Shown: positions 56,688 to 64,000 of the stretch, piece after piece
Layout: each line of letters opens with the position of its first letter
Position numbering within the stretch: the first letter of the stretch is position 1
Source of the DNA: Streptomyces sp. PH10-H1
GTDB taxonomy: Bacteria; Actinomycetota; Actinomycetes; Streptomycetales; Streptomycetaceae
Direction of reading: 5' to 3'
DNA length: 64,000 nt
Assembly (NCBI RefSeq): GCF_030063355.1
Contig: NZ_JASISZ010000040.1
Span: forward strand, 1 to 64,000
Program-made: the position numbers and the translations under genes
The notes under the pieces: generated by a model
What the model saw: only the letters and a program-made list of their open reading frames with translations
What the model was told of the DNA's origin: nothing
The model's database searches: none

Positions 56688-57989
56688 CTACTTGATGTTC
56701 TCCTCGACCAGCTCCTCCTCCAGCTCGTCCGGCTCACGTCCCGGCGTCAGGAGGTTGAATTTGGTGATCACGAAGCGGAAGAGGGCGTAGTACACGACCG
56801 CGAAGCACAATCCGATCGGGATGATCATCCACGGCTTGGTGGCCAGGCCCCAGTTGATGACGTAGTCGATGAGGCCGGCAGAGAAGCTGAAGCCGTCGTG
56901 CACACCCAGCCCCCAGGTGACCGCCAGCGAGACACCGGTCAGCACCGCGTGGATTACGTAGAGCGCCGGGGCGATGAAGAGGAACGAGTACTCGATCGGC
57001 TCGGTGATCCCGGTGACCAGTGAGGTCAGGCCGATCGAGAGCATCATGCCGCTGACCTCCTTGCGGCGGTGCGGCTTGGCGCAGTGCGCCATGGCCAGCG
57101 CGGCGGCCGGGAGGGCGAACATCATGATCGGGAAGAAGCCCGAGGTGAACTGGCCGGCGGTCGGGTCGCCCGCCAGGAATCGGGTGATGTCACCGTGCAC
57201 GACCGTGCCGTCCGCCTTGGTGTAGTCGCCGAACTGGAAGAACACGAAGACGTTCAGGAACTGGTGCAGACCGATGACGAGCAGTGCGCGGTTCGCCGTA
57301 CCGAAGATGCCGGAGCCGGTCGCGCCCAGGTCGACGAGCCACTTGCCGAAGCTGGTCAGCCCGTCGCCGATCGGCGGCCAGACCCAGGCGCAGAGCACAG
57401 CGAAGACGATGGCCACGAACGCCATGATGATCGGGACGAGACGGCGGCCGTTGAAGAAGCCGAGCCAGTCGACCAGCTTGGTGCGGTGGTAGCGCTGCCA
57501 GAAGAAGGCCGTCATCAGGCCCATCGCGATACCGCCGAAGACACCGGGGTTCTGATATGTGGCCGCGCTCGCGGTATTCCCGGCCAGACAGACACCGCTG
57601 GTGAACTTGGCCCCCGCGGCACAGGCCACCGGGAACTGGCGCAGCACGTTGTAGTAGACGAGGAAGCCCGCCACCGCCGCCAGCGCCGTCGAACCGTCCG
57701 CCTTCTTCGCCATGCCGATCGCGACACCCACCGCGAACAGCAGCGGCAGGCCGAGCGAACCGTCCAGCAGGGCGCCGCCGGCGCCCGCGAAGACCTTGGC
57801 GACGTTGTGCCACCCCAGGCCGTCGTCGCCGAAGACATCGGGCTGGCCGAGCCGGTTCAGAATGCCCGCCGCGGGCAGCACCGCGATCGGCAACTGCAGG
57901 CTGCGGCCCATCTTCTGCAGGTTCTGGAAGGCGGTGCCGGTCCACTTCTTCCGTGGGCGCTGCGCGGCGGCGGCGGTGTCCGAACTCAT
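56688..57989 (-). CDS. nagE1: N-acetylglucosamine-family PTS permease EIIC (NagE1)
   Basis: The 433-residue paralogue of the gene above carries the same GITEPIEYSFLFIAPALYVI motif. It differs by an insertion around CAAGAKFTSGVCLAGNTAS. ATG 57989 is preceded by AGGAGG. The frame upstream (MVYTTL...) merely reads through the DasR box. It is divergent from nagF, so one box can serve both. Confidence 0.9.
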   Translation of the reverse strand: MSSDTAAAAQRPRKKWTGTAFQNLQKMGRSLQLPIAVLPAAGILNRLGQPDVFGDDGLGWHNVAKVFAGAGGALLDGSLGLPLLFAVGVAIGMAKKADGSTALAAVAGFLVYYNVLRQFPVACAAGAKFTSGVCLAGNTASAATYQNPGVFGGIAMGLMTAFFWQRYHRTKLVDWLGFFNGRRLVPIIMAFVAIVFAVLCAWVWPPIGDGLTSFGKWLVDLGATGSGIFGTANRALLVIGLHQFLNVFVFFQFGDYTKADGTVVHGDITRFLAGDPTAGQFTSGFFPIMMFALPAAALAMAHCAKPHRRKEVSGMMLSIGLTSLVTGITEPIEYSFLFIAPALYVIHAVLTGVSLAVTWGLGVHDGFSFSAGLIDYVINWGLATKPWMIIPIGLCFAVVYYALFRFVITKFNLLTPGREPDELEEELVEENIK

Positions 57990-58043
57990 CAGTGGCCTCC
58001 TGGTGGCTGCCGTGGTGACTGCGTGTTTTGTCGGCTGGCCCAA

Positions 58044-58059
58044 AGTGGTGTAGACCATT
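58044..58059. promoter_or_regulatory. DasR-responsive element between nagE1 and nagF
   Basis: AGTGGTGTAGACCATT reads, on the other strand, AATGGTCTACACCACT, close to the DasR consensus. It is 55 bp upstream of nagE1 and 155 bp upstream of nagF. Confidence 0.8.
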
Positions 58060-58213
58060 TACGACGGGGTGGCACTACGCCCCCGAGGGCACGGCACCAG
58101 TGATCGTTATCTTTGGCCACGAACCGTGACCCTGCCTGCGAGGATGGGCCAAACGTGCGTTACCGTTTGAAATCGGACCGGGCCGCCGGGCCCAGACACT
58201 TCAGGAGTGAGAG

Positions 58214-58447
58214 ATGGCCACCAAGGCTGAGAAGATCGTCGCCGGGCTCGGCGGCATCGAGAACATCGAAGAGGTCGAGGGCTGCATCACCCGCCTCCGT
58301 ACCGAGGTCATCGACCCGAGCAAGGTCGACGAGGCCGCGCTGAAGGCCGCCGGCGCCCACGGCGTCGTCAAGATGGGCACCGCGATCCAGGTCGTCATCG
58401 GCACCGACGCCGACCCCATCGCCGCCGACATCGAAGACATGATGTGA
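58214..58447 (+). CDS. nagF: GlcNAc PTS phosphocarrier EIIB
   Basis: The 77-residue EIIB domain has the phosphorylated Cys in [20 protein letters not shown], the family motif. It passes phosphate to the sugar held by NagE. GGAGTGAGAG-type site upstream. A separate soluble EIIB is characteristic of the Streptomyces system. Confidence 0.95.
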   Translation: MATKAEKIVAGLGGIENIEEVEGCITRLRTEVIDPSKVDEAALKAAGAHGVVKMGTAIQVVIGTDADPIAADIEDMM

Positions 58448-58448
58448 G

Positions 58449-58494
58449 CGGCTAGGGCCTGTCCGGTCAAGATCGGCCGGACAGGCCCTAGCCG
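58449..58494 (+). terminator. Terminator after nagF
   Basis: CGGCTAGGGCCTGTCCGG / CCGGACAGGCCCTAGCCG, an 18-bp perfect stem with a 10-nt loop. Confidence 0.85.
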
Positions 58495-58503
58495 TCCGAC
58501 CGG

Positions 58504-58531
58504 AGCCCCGTTCCACCACTGGAACGGGGCT
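58504..58531. promoter_or_regulatory. Hairpin just upstream of rph
   Basis: AGCCCCGTTCCA / TGGAACGGGGCT stem 29 bp before the rph start. It may be part of the nagF termination region or a leader structure. Confidence 0.4.
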
Positions 58532-58559
58532 CGCGTCGTTTCTCGATAGGGTCGGCACC

Positions 58560-59282
<723 letters not shown>

Positions 59283-59381
59283 GACTTGCCGACCCGGCCG
59301 GGTGAGGCAACTGAGGCGGCGCGTGGCGCGTGTTTACTGGTACCGGTCTCAGACAGAGATTCACGGGGGAGGAACCCAACC

Positions 59382-59771
59382 ATGGCCACGCGCCGCCGCA
59401 TCACCCTCGCCGCCATCGCCGCGGCAGCCGCCCTGACCCTTCCGGCCGCCGCGGGCTGCAGTGCCATCGACAAGGCACTCGACTGCGCCCACGTCGCCGC
59501 CACGGTCGCCGGTGACGTCCAGAACCTGCAGAACGCCGTCGGCAACGCGGGCAACAGCCCGCAGGACGCCGTCAACGCGCTCGACCAGATCTCCCGGGAC
59601 CTCAAGGACGTCGGCAGCAAAACCGGCAACGCCGACGTCGGCAAGGCCGTCACCGACCTCACCACAGCCGTCCAGAACGCCCGCACGGCCGCCAACAAGG
59701 GCACCACCCCGGACATCACACCCGTCGCGGACGCCGCGGGCGAACTCACCAAGGTCTGCACCCCGGGCTAG
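59382..59771 (+). CDS. Putative lipoprotein
   Basis: The 129-residue protein has a signal peptide (TRRRITLAAIAAAAALTLPA) ending AAAGCSAID. The Cys would be lipidated, though the lipobox is not ideal (Ala at -3). The mature part is helical (TVAGDVQNLQNAVGNAGNSP, VGKAVTDLTTAVQNARTAAN). GGGGGAGG precedes the ATG. Function unknown. Confidence 0.8.
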   Translation: MATRRRITLAAIAAAAALTLPAAAGCSAIDKALDCAHVAATVAGDVQNLQNAVGNAGNSPQDAVNALDQISRDLKDVGSKTGNADVGKAVTDLTTAVQNARTAANKGTTPDITPVADAAGELTKVCTPG

Positions 59772-59802
59772 CGCCGGGCCAGGCCACGGGATAATCGGCT
59801 CC

Positions 59803-60405
59803 ATGCAGCGCCTCGTCCTCGCGACCCGTAACCGTCACAAAGTGACCGAACTCCATGCCATCCTCGCCGGCACAGGTCTCGCCGTGGACCTCGTCGGCGC
59901 GGACGCCTACCCCGACATCCCGGACGTCAAGGAAACCGGCGTCACCTTCGCCGAGAACGCCCTCCTCAAGGCCCACGCCCTCGCCCGGGCCACCGGCCTG
60001 CCCGCTGTCGCCGACGACTCCGGCCTCTGCGTCGACGTCCTCGGCGGCGCCCCCGGCATCTTCTCCGCCCGCTGGGCCGGCACCCACGGCGACGACGCCG
60101 CCAACCTCGCCCTCCTGCTCGCCCAGCTCTCCGACATCGACGACGCCCACCGCGCCGCCCACTTCGCCTGCGCCGCCGCTCTCGCCCTCCCGGACGGTAC
60201 CGAACGGGTGGTCGAAGGCCGTCTCCTGGGCACCCTCCGCCACACCCCCACCGGCACCGGCGGCTTCGGCTACGACCCGATCCTCCAGCCCTTGGGCGAC
60301 ACCCGCACCTGCGCCGAACTGACTCCGTCGGAGAAGAACGCCATCAGCCACCGGGGCGAGGCGTTCCGGGCGCTGGCGCCGGTAGTGGCCGAGCTGCTGG
60401 GGTGA
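59803..60405 (+). CDS. rdgB: Non-canonical purine NTP pyrophosphatase
   Basis: The 200-residue Ham1-family enzyme starts MQRLVLATRNRHKVTELHAI. The substrate motif GVTFAENALLKAHALARATG, then VADDSGLCVDVLGGAPGIFS, and ELTPSEKNAISHRGEAFRAL are all present. It removes ITP, XTP and dITP. ATG 59803 fits the family start. Confidence 0.96.
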   Translation: MQRLVLATRNRHKVTELHAILAGTGLAVDLVGADAYPDIPDVKETGVTFAENALLKAHALARATGLPAVADDSGLCVDVLGGAPGIFSARWAGTHGDDAANLALLLAQLSDIDDAHRAAHFACAAALALPDGTERVVEGRLLGTLRHTPTGTGGFGYDPILQPLGDTRTCAELTPSEKNAISHRGEAFRALAPVVAELLG

Positions 60406-60413
60406 CCATGGCG

Positions 60414-60456
60414 ACAAAAAACGACCTGCGGATCAATCCTTCGATCCGCAGGTCGT
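60414..60456 (-). terminator. Intrinsic terminator of tRNA-Leu
   Basis: On the minus strand ACGACCTGCGGATC / GATCCGCAGGTCGT is followed by TTTTTT (A-run at 60415-60421 on the plus strand), one of the few canonical intrinsic terminators in the window. Confidence 0.85.
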
Positions 60457-60461
60457 TGCTG

Positions 60462-60545
60462 TGCGGCGGAAGGGATTCGAACCCTCAAGCCGTTTCACGG
60501 GCCACAGATCCTAAGTCTGCTGCGTCGCCGCTGCGCCACCGCCGC
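60462..60545 (-). tRNA. tRNA-Leu (TAG)
   Basis: Acceptor GCGGCGG pairs with CCGCCGC. The anticodon loop CTTAGGA in stem GCAGA/TCTGT gives TAG. A long variable arm (GCCCGTGAAACGGC) marks a class II tRNA, and the T arm is GAGGGTTCGAATCCCTT. Discriminator is A. CCA is not encoded. Confidence 0.95.
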
Positions 60546-60596
60546 TAGCCGCCACCCATGATATCGGGTGGCGGCTGCCCCGGTGAAGGATGTGGG

Positions 60597-60881
60597 CTAC
60601 GAGCTTGTGCGACGCCCCCCTCGGCACCAGGTGCTGGTGATCGCGTGGCAGTTGGGGCAGAGCAGCCGTAGGTTCTGCGGCTGGTCGTCGCTCCCGTCGC
60701 CATTGGCGTGGTCGATTTCCAAGGTCATCGGCCTTCCGCCCCACGATGGGCCTGTGCCGCAGACCGCGCGCAGCTCTGGAACGCCGATCTGACCTAGTGC
60801 TCGGCGTAGCGTCACCGTCTTGGTGCGGCCGTTGCCGTCGTGTTTCACCAGCACCCGCGACCGGGGGAATCCCTCGCTCAC
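60597..60881 (-). CDS. HNH endonuclease domain protein, probably truncated
   Basis: The 94-residue frame contains the HNH core MTLEIDHANGDGSDDQPQNL and RLLCPNCHAITSTWCRGG. The usual first zinc pair (Cys-x2-Cys) reads LRAVCGTG, so one Cys is replaced by Arg. The N-terminus is about 80 residues shorter than the tRNA-adjacent HNH proteins I know. Together these point to decay, although the catalytic His/Asn residues remain. Confidence 0.6.
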   Translation of the reverse strand: MSEGFPRSRVLVKHDGNGRTKTVTLRRALGQIGVPELRAVCGTGPSWGGRPMTLEIDHANGDGSDDQPQNLRLLCPNCHAITSTWCRGGRRTSS

Positions 60882-60980
60882 CGGTGGCGGCTGCAGAGCC
60901 CGGGTGCGGCCGCTGGTCGCAGCCTCGTACGTATTGACGAGGCATTCGGGTGACGGTTACGCGGGAGGGGGACACGCAAA

Positions 60981-61008
60981 GGCCCCCGCGCCGAGCGGCG
61001 CGGGGGCC
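60981..61008 (-). terminator. Terminator after bcp
   Basis: GGCCCCCGCGCC / GGCGCGGGGGCC, a 12-bp stem followed on the minus strand by TTTGCG. Confidence 0.75.
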
Positions 61009-61020
61009 CAGAGGGCGGGT

Positions 61021-61488
61021 TCAGATCTGGAGGTCCTTGAGGAGTTTGGCGACGTGGCCGGTGGCCTTCACGTTGTAGAAGGCGTGCTCGACCTTGCCGT
61101 CGGCGTCGACGATGACCGTCGAGCGGATGACGCCGGTGACGGTCTTTCCGTAGAGCTTCTTCTCGCCGAAGGCGGCGTACGCCTCGAGGACCTTCTTGTC
61201 GGGGTCGCCCACCAGGGTGACCTTCAGGGATTCCTTTTCGCGGAATTTCGCGAGCTTCTCCGGCTTGTCGGGGGAGACGCCGATGACGTCGTAGCCCGCG
61301 GCGGCGAGCAGGTCGAGGTTGTCGGTGAAGTCGCAGGCCTGCTTGGTGCAGCCAGGGGTGAGGGCGGCCGGGTAGAAGTAGACGATGACTTTGCGGCCCG
61401 CGTGGTCGGCGAGCGAGACGGGATTGCCGTCGGCGTCCGGGAGGGTGAAGGCGGGGGCGGTGTCGCCGGGCTGGAGGCGTTCGCTCAT
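61021..61488 (-). CDS. bcp: Thioredoxin-dependent thiol peroxidase
   Basis: The 155-residue peroxiredoxin Q has the peroxidatic Cys in YFYPAALTPGCTKQACDFTD with the resolving Cys five residues later, and the start MSERLQPGDTAPAFTLPDAD. It reduces hydroperoxides using thioredoxin. Confidence 0.95.
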   Translation of the reverse strand: MSERLQPGDTAPAFTLPDADGNPVSLADHAGRKVIVYFYPAALTPGCTKQACDFTDNLDLLAAAGYDVIGVSPDKPEKLAKFREKESLKVTLVGDPDKKVLEAYAAFGEKKLYGKTVTGVIRSTVIVDADGKVEHAFYNVKATGHVAKLLKDLQI

Positions 61489-61609
61489 GGGTGGTGGCTC
61501 CTTACGCGGTACACGCGGGTACGCAAACGGGGGTGCCGACGGGGCGCGGTCCGCGTCGGGCTGACAGACTGTCCGTCACGGTACCGGTCGAGGCGTTGGA
61601 GGCAATGCG

Positions 61610-61933
61610 GTGTCGGAAGGCAGGACTCCCGCCCAGATCGAGGCGGAGATCTCCCGTAGGCGGCAGGATCTGGCCGCGACTCTTGACGAGATCGCGGTGC
61701 GGGTTCACCCGACGACGATCGCGCGCGATGTGAAGGCGAAGGCCTTCTCCGCGGTGGATCGTACGGTCGGGCAGGCGTATGTGGCGGTGAATCGCACGGT
61801 GAGCGAAGCGCGGGGCCACTTCGTGTCCGAGGACGGAGTGCTGCGGGTGGACCGGGTGGTTCCGGTCGCCGTGGCGGCGGTGGCGCTGGTCGCTGTGGTG
61901 GCCGGGCTCTCGGTTCGCCGTCGTCGCCGGTAA
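61610..61933 (+). CDS. DUF3618 membrane protein
   Basis: The 107-residue protein starts SEGRTPAQIEAEISRRRQDL AATLDEIAVRVHP, the DUF3618 signature, and ends with a membrane helix (VVPVAVAAVALVAVVAGLSV) and a poly-Arg tail. Function unknown. GTG start. It is followed 4 bp later by the GroES-like gene. Confidence 0.88.
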   Translation: MSEGRTPAQIEAEISRRRQDLAATLDEIAVRVHPTTIARDVKAKAFSAVDRTVGQAYVAVNRTVSEARGHFVSEDGVLRVDRVVPVAVAAVALVAVVAGLSVRRRRR

Positions 61934-61937
61934 CGTC

Positions 61938-62285
61938 GTGGACGTGAGTTCCAAGAATGAGCACGACAAGCTGCCCATCCGGATGCTGCATGACCGGGTG
62001 CTGGTCCGGGCCGAGGGTTCCGAGGGGGAGCGCCGCTCGGGCGGTGGCATCCTGATTCCGGCGACGGCCGCGGTGGGCAAGCGGCTGGCCTGGGCCGAGG
62101 TGGTCGCGGTCGGTCAGAATGTGCGGACCGTCGAGGTCGGGGACCGGGCGCTGTACGACCCGGAGGACCGGGCCGAGGTCGAGGTGCGGGGTGTCGCGTA
62201 CGTGCTGATGCGCGAGCGGGATCTGCACGCGGTCGCGTCGGAGCGGCTGAAGGGGTCGGAGGACTCCACGGGCCTTTATCTGTAA
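61938..62285 (+). CDS. GroES-like (Cpn10-fold) protein
   Basis: The 115-residue protein has Cpn10 features (LPIRMLHDRVLVRAEGSEGE, RRSGGGILIPATAAVGKRLA, EVVAVGQNVRTVEVGDRALY) but its mobile loop is altered and it is not beside groEL. It is a diverged Streptomyces GroES paralogue of unknown partner. Starts GTG 61938 and 61944 are both possible. Confidence 0.85.
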   Translation: MDVSSKNEHDKLPIRMLHDRVLVRAEGSEGERRSGGGILIPATAAVGKRLAWAEVVAVGQNVRTVEVGDRALYDPEDRAEVEVRGVAYVLMRERDLHAVASERLKGSEDSTGLYL

Positions 62286-62306
62286 TTTGCTAGGGCCGGG
62301 ATGAGA

Positions 62307-62349
62307 CCCGACGAGACGCGCCGTACCGGGACCCATGCAAAGACGACGC
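62307..62349 (+). promoter_or_regulatory. Guanidine-III (ykkC-III) riboswitch
   Basis: CCCGACGAGACGCGCCGTAC, CGGG and then GCAAAGACGACGC follow the ykkC-III pattern I remember (CCGGACGAGGTGCGCCGTACCCGG ... GGACAAGACGGCGC). Helix P1 pairs CCCG with CGGG. The pseudoknot pairs GCGCCGT with ACGACGC, with one C-A mismatch where the usual partner is ACGGCGC. It lies 34 bp before the sugE remnant, whose intact homologues export guanidinium. Confidence 0.8.
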
Positions 62350-62383
62350 ACCCCCTGGAAGCAGTGAACCTGGAGGTGCCGTC

Positions 62384-62464
62384 ATGGCATGGGTCCTTTT
62401 GTGCGTTGCGGGTCTGGTCGAGGTCGCCTGGTCGGTCGGGTTGAAGGCGACCTCGGGTCAGTGA
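62384..62464 (+). pseudogene. sugE: SugE/Gdx guanidinium exporter with internal deletion
   Basis: The frame reads MAWVLLCVAGLVEVAWSVGL then KATSGQ and stops, only 26 codons. The first 17 residues match the SugE N-terminus, with the essential Glu in LVEVAW. The last eight (VGLKATSG) match the C-terminus of full-length SugE of about 105 residues. An in-frame loss of about 80 codons between VGLK-type microhomologies explains it. The ribosome-binding site (GGAGG) and riboswitch remain. The product cannot form a four-helix transporter. Confidence 0.75.
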
Positions 62465-62476
62465 GAGCGGTCCCCG

Positions 62477-64000
62477 TCAGCCCCCCGCCGGGCCGCCGGC
62501 CCCGCCGCCGGTCTGGCCGCCGCTGGGGAGCAGCGTCGGGGGGGTGCTGGGTGGGCCGGACGGGGTTTCCGTGGGGGTCGACGGGGTCTGGGACGGGGTC
62601 TGCGACGGGGTCCCGGAAGGCGTCTGCGACGGGGTGCGGGAGGGGGTCTGGGACGGGGTGCGGGAGGGCGTCGGCGACGTGGAGGGGGTCTCGGACGGGG
62701 TCTCGGACGGGGTGGCGGCGCCGTCCTGGAGTTGGAGGTCGAAGCTCTGCTGTTGTGCGTTGCTGAGGGCGGCCGCGGTGTAGGCGGCCCAGAGGTCGCC
62801 GGGCGGGCCGCCGCCGTTGATGCGGGGGAGGTTCATCGCGCCGTTGAGGGATTTGAGCCCGCCGGTGTCGGGGTCCTGGCCCATGACGGCGACGACGGTG
62901 GCGAGGTTCGGGGTGTATCCGGCGAACCAGGCGGCCTTGTCCTCGTCGATGGTGCCGGTCTTTGCGGCGGACGGCCAGCCGGAGTCCTGGGCGACGACGG
63001 CGGTGCCGCCGTCGACGACGCTCTGGAGGACGGAGGTGGTGGTGTCGGCGGCCTGGCGGGTGACCGCCTGTGTTCCGTCGCGCTTGGGGAGGGCGAGGTC
63101 GCCGTGGTCCTTGGTGATCTTCTCGACGAAGGTGTACGGGATGTGCTTGCCGTGGTTGGCGAGCGTCGCGTAGGCCTGGGCCATGTCCAGCGGGCTGGCT
63201 TCCATGGTGCCCAGCGCCATGGAGGGGGTGGCGATGAGCTTGACGGCGTCCGGTACGCCGAGGGCGCGCACGGTGTCGTTGACCTTGCTGACGCCGACGT
63301 CCTGGGCCAGCTGCGCGTAGACGGCGTTGACCGACCGGTCCATGGCCCTGGTGACGGTGATGTCGCCGTAGGTGGCGCCGTCCTCGTTGGGCGGGTTGTA
63401 GCCGACCGGGCCGTCGGGGCCGGTCACGGGGCGGAGGTTGGCGCCGTTGTAGAGGGTGCGGGGGGTGATGGTGCGGCCGTCCTGCGTCTGGGAGTTGTTC
63501 TGGACGGCGGAGGCGAAGATGAAGGGCTTGAACGTCGAACCGACCTGGTAGTCGCGCCGGGTGGCGTTGTTGACGTACTGCTTGGTGTAGTCGATGCCGC
63601 CGTACATGGCGACGACCTTGCCGGTCGCGGGGTCGATGGAGGCTCCGCCGGCGCGGACGTAGGTGTCGGCCTTGCTGGTGCCGAGCTTGTCGTAGATCTG
63701 CTTCTTGGCGGCGGTGACGAAGGCGTCCTCCTTGTCCTTCTGGATGGTGGTGACGATCCGGTAGCCGCCGGCGCGCAGGGTCTCCGCGTCGATGATGTTG
63801 TTGCTGGCGAGGTAGTCGTTGACGGCCTCGATGAGATAGCCGCGCTGGCCGGTCTTGCTGGCGGCGGGTTTGGGCTTGCCGGGGGTGGGGAATTTGGTGA
63901 TGGCGCGTTCCTGGGCGCTGAGCCAGCCTTCCTTCACCATGCCGTCCAGGACATAGTTCCACCGGGCCTCGGCCCTGGGGGCGTTCGCCGGGTGGGTGAC
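62477..64000 (-). CDS. Class A penicillin-binding protein, C-terminal part (5' end outside window)
   Basis: The transpeptidase domain shows SxxK in DYQVGSTFKPFIFASAVQ, SxN in AMDRSVNAVYAQLAQDVG and KTG in PSAAKTGTIDEDKAAWFAGY. The visible upstream part (YLIEAVNDYLASNNIIDAET, GGYRIVTTIQKDKEDAFVTA) is the linker after a glycosyltransferase domain that lies beyond the window. The C-terminal 80 residues are Thr/Pro/Ser repeats (SETPSETPSTSPTPSRTPSQ and further) ending Gly-rich. It builds and cross-links peptidoglycan outside the membrane. Confidence 0.92.
   Translation of the reverse strand, partial: VTHPANAPRAEARWNYVLDGMVKEGWLSAQERAITKFPTPGKPKPAASKTGQRGYLIEAVNDYLASNNIIDAETLRAGGYRIVTTIQKDKEDAFVTAAKKQIYDKLGTSKADTYVRAGGASIDPATGKVVAMYGGIDYTKQYVNNATRRDYQVGSTFKPFIFASAVQNNSQTQDGRTITPRTLYNGANLRPVTGPDGPVGYNPPNEDGATYGDITVTRAMDRSVNAVYAQLAQDVGVSKVNDTVRALGVPDAVKLIATPSMALGTMEASPLDMAQAYATLANHGKHIPYTFVEKITKDHGDLALPKRDGTQAVTRQAADTTTSVLQSVVDGGTAVVAQDSGWPSAAKTGTIDEDKAAWFAGYTPNLATVVAVMGQDPDTGGLKSLNGAMNLPRINGGGPPGDLWAAYTAAALSNAQQQSFDLQLQDGAATPSETPSETPSTSPTPSRTPSQTPSRTPSQTPSGTPSQTPSQTPSTPTETPSGPPSTPPTLLPSGGQTGGGAGGPAGG

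Noticed and set aside
58058-58103. Upstream in-frame start for nagE1 (MVYTTL)
   Set aside because: The codons are simply the DasR operator read through. An AGGAGG site lies before ATG 57989.

Overview
The window is a stretch of Streptomyces core chromosome. GC content is very high throughout, with G or C at most third codon positions and many GTG starts. Several genes are Streptomyces-specific, including an SsgA-like sporulation protein, DUF397/XRE pairs, an NnaR-type regulator and DasR-type operators. The gene order closely follows the region I remember as SCO2973 down to SCO2897 in S. coelicolor. That comparison is from memory, not from a search.

Region by region. 1-3.5 kb: the tail of a Ser/Thr-kinase-like protein, prfB, and a repeat-rich protein with an LAXTG sortase signal. 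3.6-9.6 kb: an accessory, decaying block. It holds a frameshifted DUF3710 gene, a MazF/PemK-type toxin with a putative antitoxin, an excisionase-type antitoxin with a frameshifted PIN toxin, an XRE/DUF397/ATPase regulatory trio, an antitoxin-like gene with a broken partner, and a doubly truncated MMPL fragment. 9.6-14.1 kb: ftsE, ftsX, an S41 protease, smpB and ssrA (tmRNA). 14.1-20.4 kb: an MFS/LysR divergent pair, a NarK nitrate transporter, the HemD-OmpR fusion regulator NnaR with GlnR-like boxes nearby, and a CGNR protein. 20.6-29.6 kb: a HelD/HelR-type helicase, NAD-malic enzyme, HU, murA, yqgE, a DUF3039 protein and a GH20 hexosaminidase. 29.9-34.6 kb: a three-subunit xanthine-dehydrogenase-like operon with two odd features, then tRNA-Cys. 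35-42 kb: an SF2 helicase, an IclR regulator, a Lon-like secreted protease, an AsnC/hpd divergent pair, an FAD-linked oxidase and an SsgA-like protein (ssgG). 42.7-46.1 kb: two RDD membrane proteins and small hypotheticals. 46.2-49.2 kb: pncA, pncB, clpS and DUF2017. 49.5-54.6 kb: an amino-acid permease and the Mec/leader-peptide/CysO/CysM cysteine cluster, a membrane-anchored PemK-like protein and a metallo-beta-lactamase-fold protein. 54.6-58.5 kb: a VapBC-like pair and the GlcNAc PTS genes nagE2, nagE1 and nagF with DasR sites. 58.5-64 kb: rph, a lipoprotein, rdgB, tRNA-Leu, an HNH remnant, bcp, DUF3618, a GroES-like gene, a guanidine-III-type riboswitch in front of an internally deleted sugE, and the C-terminal part of a class A penicillin-binding protein.

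The strongest second-look items are: (a) the riboswitch left in front of a sugE gene reduced to 26 codons; (b) the xanthine-dehydrogenase-like operon, whose large subunit has Ala where the catalytic Glu is expected and whose Fe-S subunit carries a roughly 250-residue extension with a duplicated motif; (c) the CysO protein, which continues eight residues past its Gly-Gly, encoded near a JAMM protease and behind a Cys-bearing leader peptide; and (d) a recurring pattern of 11-17 bp tandem duplications lying exactly across stop codons of at least six genes.
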